DNA from: Muscardinus avellanarius
Lineage: Eukaryota; Chordata; Mammalia; Rodentia; Gliridae
Assembly: GCA_963383645.1 (NCBI GenBank)
Contig: OY726573.1
Span: forward strand, 15,422,093 to 15,486,092
Direction of reading: 5' to 3'
DNA length: 64,000 nucleotides
The notes below the pieces were generated by a model. That model was not told where the DNA came from. It saw only the letters and a program-made list of their open reading frames with translations, and made no database searches. This document shows, piece by piece, positions 52,062 to 62,216 of this stretch. How positions within the stretch are numbered: the first letter of the stretch is position 1; each line of letters opens with the position of its first letter. A program made the position numbers and the translations under genes.

Positions 52062-54976
52062 AAATATAAAATAGGTCTGGGAGTGTAACCTGGAGGTAGA
52101 AGGGTTCCATCCTCAGTACCACACACACACAAAAAATAATAATAATGATAATAATAATAATAATAATAATAATTAGTATTGGTCTGGGATCGTAGATCAG
52201 AGGTAGAATGCCCAAAGGTTCAATCTCCAGAACCATACTCCAAAAATTAGGGCTGGGGGGTCTAAGGCGGAGGTACAACACCTCTGGGTCCAAACCCCAG
52301 GCCCCCCCCAAAAAGAGGTTAAAAAAAAGTAGCAGAAAACAAGAGACAAAAAAAAAGTGGAGCAGTGAGAGACCTTGGGTGCCCCCCCAGAAAAGAACAA
52401 AAGAGAGCCGGGCGTGGTGGCGCACACCTGTAATCCCCGCGCTTGGGAGGCTGAGACAGGAGGATCGCACAGGTTCGAAGCCAGCCTCAGCTACTTAGTG
52501 AGGCTCTCAGCAACTTAGTGAGACCCTGTTTCCAAATAAAATATAAAATAGGTCTGGGAGTATAGCTTGGAGGTTAAAGCCTCAGGGTTCCACCCCGGTA
52601 CCACCAAAAAAAAAAAAAAAAAAAAAAAGACTCACTTCCGCATCCACACTGCTCTCAGTCCTGCCGCATCCAGTTCCCCAGCCCAGAGTCTTCCCTCTGC
52701 CCCCCACTCCCCGCACAGGCCGTACCCTCCGTGTTCCAGCCTCTTCAGGTAGAGCAGCAGGTCCTCGGCAGGCAGAGCCCCCCAGCCCCGAGCCTGGTAC
52801 AGTCGTAGCAGCTGAGACACCTCCATCATCTGGCCCTGGGAGCCGAGCCCATCTGTACCTGAGGGCGTGTGGACGGCAGTCACTGCCCCAGCCCTAGGAA
52901 TCTTTAGGATCCACAGGCAGCCCCCCTGAAACCGTGGCTTGCTTACCTCTCTCTGGGGAGCCAGTGCCGTGGCCGCTGCCTTGCAAGTGGGATGACGGAA
53001 GCTCGTGGCCCCGAAAGAGACTGGACGCCATGGCTAGGGGGACTTTGGTTTTATGGACGGGGGGTGGGAGGCGCGGCGCTGGAGGAGCCTCCTCCCAGGA
53101 GGGGACAGCCTGAGGACCTGGCAAACAGAAAGAGACCCAAGAACTCCAGGAATGAGGAACAGGGCAAGAAGCCAAGGAAGTCCTGGCACCCAGCAGCTCT
53201 ACCTCCATCCTCCATCACCAACCTGCATCTTTTCCAAGAACCCAACCTTCTGCAGAGTTGGACCTTACCAGACTTAGGGGGCAACAGGTCCACAGAGGAG
53301 TTCTCATTGCTCTGGGGTACCGTGTCCAGCAGCTGGGGGGACAAGACAGTAAGGTTCTAAGGTTCCCGAGGGGACTGATACAGGAGAGACCTAGGTATTG
53401 AGGGGAACAGAGGCTACTGCAGTAAGGGCCAGGCTCGACGGCTCCCCATGAGGCATGAGACAGAGAAAGAATATGAAACCAGGACAAGGGATTGGTTAAG
53501 AGGGAAGGAGGCCAGAGTCCGGGATCCCTAGAGTAGGAAAGAGACATGAGGAAGAGAACAGGGAATTAAAGTGGTCTAGGTGGAATCTCTCTTACTTGCT
53601 GCAAAAAATTCTTAAGGCCCTCCAGCTGAGAGGCAGGCGGCAGTCCTTGCTTGAGGAGGCCGTCGCCGTCAGCTCCAGGATCTTCCTCGGGGAACGGCCG
53701 TTCTGCTGTGTGATCGGAATGGAAGGTTCCGAGTGCAGAGAAGGACCCAGCTGTAAAAAGAAATAGGTATGTACGGGCGCACACAGTTGCAGTGAGGAAG
53801 GGTGCCTTCACAAGTCAACTCACCAAAGGTCCAAAGGAAAAAGGCTTACTAGCCGGGCGTGGTGGTACGCACTTGTAATCCCAGTGCTTGGGAGGCTGAG
53901 ACAGGAGGATTGCAGGTTCAAAGCTAGCCTCAGCAACTTAGTGAGGCTCTCGCCAGGCCGTGGTGTGCACGCTGGTAATCCCAGCATTTGGGAGGCCAAG
54001 ACAGGAAGATAGGAAGATTAGGGTTGGAGGACAGCCTCAGCTACTTAGTGAGGCCCTTTGCAGCTCAGTGAGACACTGTTTCAAAAACAAAAGACTAAAA
54101 AATAGGGCTGGGGGTGGGGTGTAGCTCAGAGGTAGAATGCCCTTGGGTTCCATCCCCAGTACTGCAAAGAAAAAAGAAAAAAAAAGCCTGGCATAGTGGC
54201 ACATGCTTATAATCCCAGCATTTGGGAGGCTGAGACAGGAGGATTGTGGTTTGAGGCCAGCCTCAGCTCCTACTTAGTGAGGCCCTTTGCAACTCAGTGA
54301 AACCCTGTTTCAAAATAAAGAATAAAAAATAGGGCTTGGAGTGTCACTCAGAGGTAGAATGCCCCTGGGTTCCACCCCTAGTACCATAAAAAAAAAAAAA
54401 AATAGTGAGGCTCTCATCAATTTGGCGAGGGCCTGTTTCCAAATAAGAAATAAGATAGGTCTGGGAGTAGACCCTGGAGGTAGAAGGTCCCCATATTCCA
54501 TCTCCAGTCCCACAAAAACAAAAACAAATAAAAGGGCTTATTAAACTCAAGAAGGATGTCCCAGCTGGATGACAATGGAGGTTGAAGCTGGAGGGGGAAG
54601 GGCTGGAAGCGTCTGGGAGACGACACAGCGTGGACTGTAGACTGAACCCAGGGGCATTTAACCTGTAGGCTACACCCCCAGTCCCATTTCACTTTTTATT
54701 TTGAAACAGGGTCTTGCTAGGTTGCTAAAATTCTCACTGCTTTGTTGAGGCTGTTTTTGAACCTGTGATCCTCCTGTCTCAGTCTCCCAAGTACTGGGAT
54801 TACAGGTGTGCACCACCATGCCCGACTGACGTACTGAATTCTAAGATAGAAGTGAAGACAGAAGAAGAAATCTGTGGTGCTCAAACTCTAAACAAAGAAA
54901 TAGTACCATAAACGCCTTGAAGAACAGTGATGATTAACAGACATGGTCTGCTGCTTCACCAGCCAATCTTTCTTTC

Positions 54977-55019
<43 letters not shown>

Positions 55020-55958
55020 GGTGCCAGGAATGGAACCCAGGGGCATTCTACCTCTGATCCACACCCCCAGTACTTTTTCTTTTTTTTTTTTTTTTTTGCA
55101 GTGCTGGGGTTGGAACCCAGGGGCATTTTACCTCTAAGCTACACCCCCAGCCCTATGTTTTATTCTTTATTTTGAAAAAAGGTCTCACTGAGGCTGTCTG
55201 CGAATCTGGATCCTTCTGTCTCAGCCTCCCAAATGCTGGGATTACAAGCGTGTGCCACCACACCTTGCTCCGGTCCTATTTTTTATTCTTTCTTTTGAAA
55301 CAGGGTCTCACTGAGTTGCAGAGGGCCCCACTAAGTAGTTGAGGCTGTCCGTGAACTGCGATCCTCCTGTCTCAGCCTCCCTCCCTTTATCTGAATCAAC
55401 ATGATTGAGTTTATGCTTCTTGCAATTTATGCTTGTTGAACCACGTGGAAACCAAACACTCCAGTCCCTGTCAGAAAGGAAGCGAGGTGAGGGGGGCCAA
55501 TCCATGAATGCAAAGAAAAGCCAGTGTGCCCTCAGTTACCTGTGGGCGGAGTGAGATCTGGTTTGGGCTCCAGGGGCTGGAAGGAAGGCTGGCTCTGGAA
55601 AGAGGGGCCCAGCAGGAGGCTAAGATCCGGAGAGGGGCTGCAGAGGACCGGAGGCACTCCGGGCAGCTCGTCCCTTGCCTCCCTGCTCTGCTGCAGCACG
55701 GGCTTCAGGGCCACGGCCATAGCGGGCATGGGCCACATCCTCCTCTCCCCCTTCTCTGGCTCCGGAGGCCCAGGACTGGAGGGACCAGTGGGACGAACCT
55801 GGCCAGGAGAGAGGTGGAAAAAAGGATCAAAGCCCAGTGGATTTGAAGGCATAAGAAATGGCACAGATACTTTTTTTTTTTTCCAGTACTGGGAATTGAT
55901 CCCAGGGGCATTCTACCTTCAAGCTACACCCCAGCCCTATTTTTTTTTTATTCTTTCT

Positions 55959-55989
<31 letters not shown>

Positions 55990-58900
55990 CATACTGGGGG
56001 TGGAACCCAGGGGCATTCTACCTCTGAGCTACACTCTCAACCCTATTTTTTTATTCTTTATTTTGAAACAGGGTCTTACTGAGTTGCCAAGAGCCTTGCT
56101 AAGTAGCTGAGGCTGTCTGTGAGCCACAATACCTTAGTCTCAAATCCTAAATGCTGGGATTACAAGTGTTACCACCACGCCCAGCTATTCTTTATTTTTG
56201 AAAAAGGTTCTCCCGAAGTTGTGGAGAGCCTCACTAAGTAGCTAAGGCTGGCCTCAAACCTGTGATCCTCCTGTTTCAGCCTCCCAAGTACTTATAAGTG
56301 TGCACCACCACACCTGGCTGAGACCCTATTTCAAAATAAATATAATATAGAACTGAGGGTGAGGCTTGGAGGTAGAATTCCCCTGGGTTAAATCCCTAGT
56401 CTCTGTCTTTGTCTGTCTCTGTCTCTCTCTCTTTCACACACACACAAACTGAGCAGCATCTATCCAATTTCTATCACATTTTAAACTATTTATTTTATTT
56501 TATCTTTTGGTGCTACTGGCAGTGGAACCCAGGGGCTTTCTACCTCTGGGCTATACTCCCAAAACCATTTTATATTTTATTTGGAAACAGGGTCTCCCTA
56601 AGTTGCTGAGAGCCTCATTAAGTAGCTGAGGCTGGCTTCGAACCTGTGCGATCCTCCTGTCTCAGCCTCCCAAGTGCGGGGATTACAAACGTGCGCCACC
56701 ACGCCCGGCTAAAATACTTATTTTAAGTACCAATGTCAGCTGGGCATGGTGGTGCACATCTGTAATCCTAGAATTTGGGATGCTAAGACAGGAGGATTTC
56801 AGGTTCAAGGACAGCCTGAGACTGTCCAGGCTCAGCAACCTAGTGAGACGCTGTTTCCAAACAAGACATAAAATTGGTCTAGGGGTATAGCTTGGAGACA
56901 GAATGCCTCTGGGCTCAATTCCCGGTACCACAAACACAAATGAAATAAAATAAATAAATAAATAGATAAATAAATAGATAAATCCAATCTCAATCTCAAT
57001 ACCCTGTATGAAGAAGGGGGAGATGGGGAGGGAAGGAGGACCTCCATGCGCTGTGAACATGGATATCACTGTCACTACAAAGTGCATTTATGATGTGAGA
57101 CTATAATGCACCAACAGAAGTATTTTAAAAGTCCATTTATGTGACTTTTTTTTAAAAAAGCATATTTTGCCAGGCATGGTGGTACACGCTTGTAATCCCC
57201 GTGCTTGGGAGGCGGAGATAGGAGGATCACGCAGGTTCGAAGCCAGCCTCGCTAGCTTAAGAGACCCTGTTTCCAAAAATAAAAAAGTATAAAATAGGTC
57301 TGGGAGTGTAGCCCAGAAGTAGAAGGGCTTCCAGGAACCCCAGTACCACCAAAAAAAAAAAAAAAAAAAAAAAAAAGCACATTTTTAGCCAGGTGTGGTG
57401 GCTCATGCTTATAATCATCTCATACTTGGGAGGCTGAAACAGGAGGATCGTGGATAGCCTCAGCTACTTAGTGAGGCTCTCAGCAACTTAGTGAGACCTT
57501 GTTTCAAAATACAGAATAAAGCCGGGGATGTAGTACATGCTTGTAATCCCAGCATTTTGGAGGCTAAGACTGGAGGATCATGGTTGGTGGACAGCCTCAG
57601 CTACTAGTGAGGCCCTCTGCAACAGCGAGACCCTATTTCAAAATAAAGAAAATAGGGCGGGGAGTGTAGCTCAGAGGTCGAATGCCCCTGGGTTCCATCC
57701 CCAGTACCACACACACACACACACACAAAAAAAAAATAATAATAATAATAATAAATAGGGCTGGGGATGTAGCTCTGAGGTAGAATGCCCATGGGTTCAA
57801 TCCCCAGTACTGCATTAAAAAAAAAAAAAGTACTCAGTTGAATAAAAGGGTATACAGCAGTAGAGAGAAGACAACCATTTGGTGTGTGGGACAGGGATGG
57901 GATGTGGAAGGGCAAGAAGAGAGACCCCACGACACCCGTGCAGGGGTTGCTTCTGGGGAGGGGACCTGAAGACTGAGGCCCAGGAAGAAGATGGAGGTTA
58001 CTTTTTTTTTTTTTGGTGGTACTGGGGATGGAACCCAGAGGCTTTCTACCTCCGGGCTATACTCCCAGACCTTTTTTATTTTGGAAACAGGGTCTCACTA
58101 AGTTGCTGAGAGCCTCACTAAGTAGCTGAGGCTGGCTTCGAAGCGTGGGGATTACAAGCATGCGCCACCATGCCCAGCTGGAGGCTACTTTCACTGGGTA
58201 CTATTTTAACCCTTTGGTTATCTTTTTCGCCATGTATATATTATTACTTGTTCCACAGGCCACATAAGTAGGGCTAAGGGGCCAGGCGTGGTGGCGCACG
58301 CTTGTAATCCCAGCATTCGGGAGGCTGAGACAGGAGGATCGCCGTTCGCGGACAGCCTCAGCTACTTAGTGAGGCCCTTTGTACTCAGTGAGACCCTGTT
58401 TCAAAATAAAGAATAAAAACCAAATCGGGCTGGGGGTGGAGCTCGGAATTAGAATGCCCCAGGGTTCAGATACCCAGTACCACAAAAAAAGAAGAAAAAA
58501 AAAAAAGGCTAAGGGTAAACCTCCCTACTCTACTCTAGGGCAGGACTTAACAAAAACTCTTAAACCTTACTCCCATAATTAACTCAGCTGTCAGCCCATC
58601 AAATAAGCACCACAACTTATTCATCACCTCCTGAGATGGGGAGAAAAGTCATGCCCAGCGGAATGGGGTCAGTCTGGCTGAGCTGTGGTCGCAGAAAAAA
58701 GGCTCATTTTGGTGAGACACTGGTTCTTTGGGAAGTCCACTTGTGAGGGAGCGACTTCCACAGAAGGAATCCAGACCAAGCCTGGAGCTGAGCTCAAGGG
58801 CAGTGCCTACCGGAGGGTGGGGAGGCGGGAGGGTGGCGCTGAGCAGCCGGCTGGCCTCATCCCAGTGGGCCTGCAGCATGGCCTGCAGCCGCTCCACCAG

Positions 58901-60372
58901 CTCCACCCGCTGCTCCTCCAGCTGCCGGCTCCCGCTCTGCAGGTCCCGCACTCGCGCTTGCTCCCTCGCCAGTCTGAAGGAAAGGGGAGAGGTGACTTTA
59001 AGGAGGCAGACACTTGGAGAATTAAGAAGAGCCAGAACGAGAACGGAATGCCAGACAGCCGAAATCCTGAAAGGAGCTGGGCCAGTGTAAAAGAAGAGAG
59101 CTGGATGGAGTCTCCTGGTGGGGAAGGGGCTGAGGCCTCACGGGCACCCTAGGGACCGGCACCTGAGCTCGTAGTCCTGAGCCACCTGCTGCTGCCGCTC
59201 CTCCCGCTCTGCCATCTCCACCTTGAACTGCGCCAACTGAGCCGCCAGCTCCTGCTGGTGCTGTTCACTGAGCTCCTGCAGCTGCTTCCTAGGACGACAA
59301 AGGTGAGCAGAAGGGGCTGAGGCCAGACACAAAAGAAACAGAGGGCCGGGCGTGCCAGCCACGCCTACAATCCCAGGACTGGGAGGGCTAAGACAGGATG
59401 ATTGCAGGTTCAGCTGCGGCATCACACCGAGATTCTCAGCAACCTATCAAGACCCTGTTTCAAAGTAAAAAACAAACAGGGCTGGGGTATAGCTTGGAAG
59501 TAGAAGTAGATGCCCCTGGGTTCGATTCCCAATAACAGAGAGAGAGAGAGAGACAGAGAAGAGAGAGAGAAAGAAAAAAAGGAAAAAGAATGCATGCAGG
59601 TGGGGGAGAGATGGGCAGCTGCTGCCAGCCAGTCGGGCCCTGGCACAGGAAGAGATGAGGACACAGCTGGGGTCTCGGGGTAGACTCCCCGCAGAGACTG
59701 AGGTGAGGATTTATGGAAAGTCATTGAGAAGAGTTTCCAGAAAAAGCTAGCTGGGAGCGAGGGTGGGAGAAGTGAGTCTGGGAGGGAAGGCGGCCTCCTC
59801 CCACGGAGCAGCTCTGCCCATAACACGGGTCACACCTCAGCACTGTCCCAGGACACGTGCTGGAAACCATACAGTCCTACACCCTGGAGTCCTTGGGGTG
59901 GGCAAGACAAAGTACATTTGTAGCCAGTCAGCAGGTGGGAGTCACTCTCTGGCTGTGGCCAGGGGAAGTGACATCGGTGGGTCTTGAGTACCTGTGATGC
60001 TCCCTCAGGGAGGCTGCCTGCCGGACGCTGCTCTCCTGAGCCTGCGCCAGGCGCTCAGTCACCCGCTGCTCCAGCTGCACGGCCAGCTCCGACTCCATCT
60101 GGATCCGCTGACTCTCAAACCGGGCCTGGGGGAGAAGGAAGGTGGGATAACAGCTCAATTCCGCTGAACTTAGAAGAGGATGGAGAGCTGGGCGTGGTGG
60201 CGCACGCCTATGATCCCAGTACTTGGGCGGCTGAGATAGAAGGATGGCAGGTTCGAGACCAGCCACAGCAACTTAGCAAGGCCCTTAGCAACTGAGAGAG
60301 ACACTCTCTTTCAAAATAATAAAATAAGCCCAAGAGTATAGCTTGAAGGTAGAATGCCCAAGTCGAGTTCTC

Positions 60373-60419
<47 letters not shown>

Positions 60420-61619
60420 AGGAAGAGGAGGAAGAGGAGGACGATGACGAAAAGGAGAAGGAGGGAGGGAGAAAGAAATAATGCAGACAAAATCTAGTAT
60501 ATTCCCCTCATTTGCCTAAGGGATGAAAAACAAGAATTTGGCCACAGGAATGAAAGAGGTTCCCTTTCTTTATCAAATTACATATACCAGCTGGGCGTTG
60601 TGGTTCACGCTTGTAATCCCAGCATTTGGGAGGCTGAGGCAGAAGGATTGCAGGTTTACAACCAGCCTCAGCTACCTAGCGAGGCCCTCTGCAACTTAGT
60701 GAGACCCTGTTTCAAAATAAAGAATAATAGCCGGGCGTGGTGGCGCACGCTTGTAATCCCCGCGCTTGGGAGGCTGAGACAGGAGGATCGCGCAGGTTTG
60801 AAGCCAGCCTCAGCTACTTAGTGAGGCTCTCAGCAACTTAGTGACACCCTATTTCCAAATAAAGTATAAAATAGGTCTGGGAGCATAGTCCAGAGGTAAA
60901 AAGCCCCTGGGTTCCATTCCCAGTACCACCAAAATAAAGAATAAAATAGGAATGGGGGTGTAGCTCAGAGGTCGAATGCTTCTGGGTTCAGTCCCCAGTA
61001 CTGTGCCAAAAAAAAAAAAACAACAAAAAACTACATATACCGTATAAAAATACTTTGGACAAAAGAAGTATATTTACTAACCCAAGGAAACATTAGACAG
61101 CGCAATCAAATCTGCGATGTGTGTCTGAGATAACAGTACTGAACGCCAGCAGGCATTTGATGTCAGCGTCTTTTCCCCGGAAGCAGAGCGGCCTGTAAGT
61201 GCTGCCTCCATTCCTCGCAGTCCCTCCTCAGTCACTGAAATCTTAGTTCTCTTGGCCCCTCCACGGCAAAGAGCTTAATTGGAAATCCCACGGTAGTTAC
61301 CTCTCACTGCTGTCTCCCTGCGACACCTGGCGCCCAGCTCTGACACCTGGCGCCCAGCTCTGCCTTCCCTCCCACACTTCTTCGCCTCAGCTCCCCTGAC
61401 CCAGCCTCTCCGCGCTCTCCTCCTGTCCCGTCTCAGCTGACTGCTCAGCCTCCGGCTGCCTGTGAAGGAGGATGTTTCCTTCAGTCCCGTCCTTCATCTT
61501 CGTTTCTACTACATGCTAACGTTCTGGTTGTTGATGATTTTACATGTGTATAATAATAAGCTTTAACATTAAGGCAGGTTTTTGCTATCTCTGTCTCTCT
61601 CCCAATTGTTGATGATTTT

Positions 61620-61650
<31 letters not shown>

Positions 61651-62162
61651 TTTATTTATTTTTTTGCGGGTCTGGGGATGGAACCCAGGGGCATTTGACC
61701 TCCGAGTTACACCCCCTGCCCTATTTTTTATTCTTTATTTTGAAACCGGGTCTCACTGAGTTGCAGAGGGCCTAAGTAGCTGAGGCTGTCCGCGAACTGT
61801 GATCCTCCAGGTTTCAGCCTCCCGAATGCTGGGATTACAAGCGTGCACCATCACGCCCGGCTTTTATTTTTTTATTTTTTATTTTTTATTTTTTTTGGTG
61901 GTACTGGGGTTCCTGGAAGCCCTTCTACCTCCGAGCTACACTCCCAGACATATTTTTACATTTTTATTTGGAAACAGTGTCTCCTAAGCCAGCATGCGTG
62001 GCTGGCTTCAAACCTGCGCGAGCCTCCTGTCTCTGCCTCCCAAGCGCGGGGATTACAAGCGTGCGCCACCACGCCCGGCTCGTTGATGATTTTAAATGTG
62101 TATAATAATAAACTTTTGCATTAAGGCCAGGTTTTTACTATTTCTGTCTCCCCCCCACCCCC

Positions 62163-62216
<54 letters not shown>

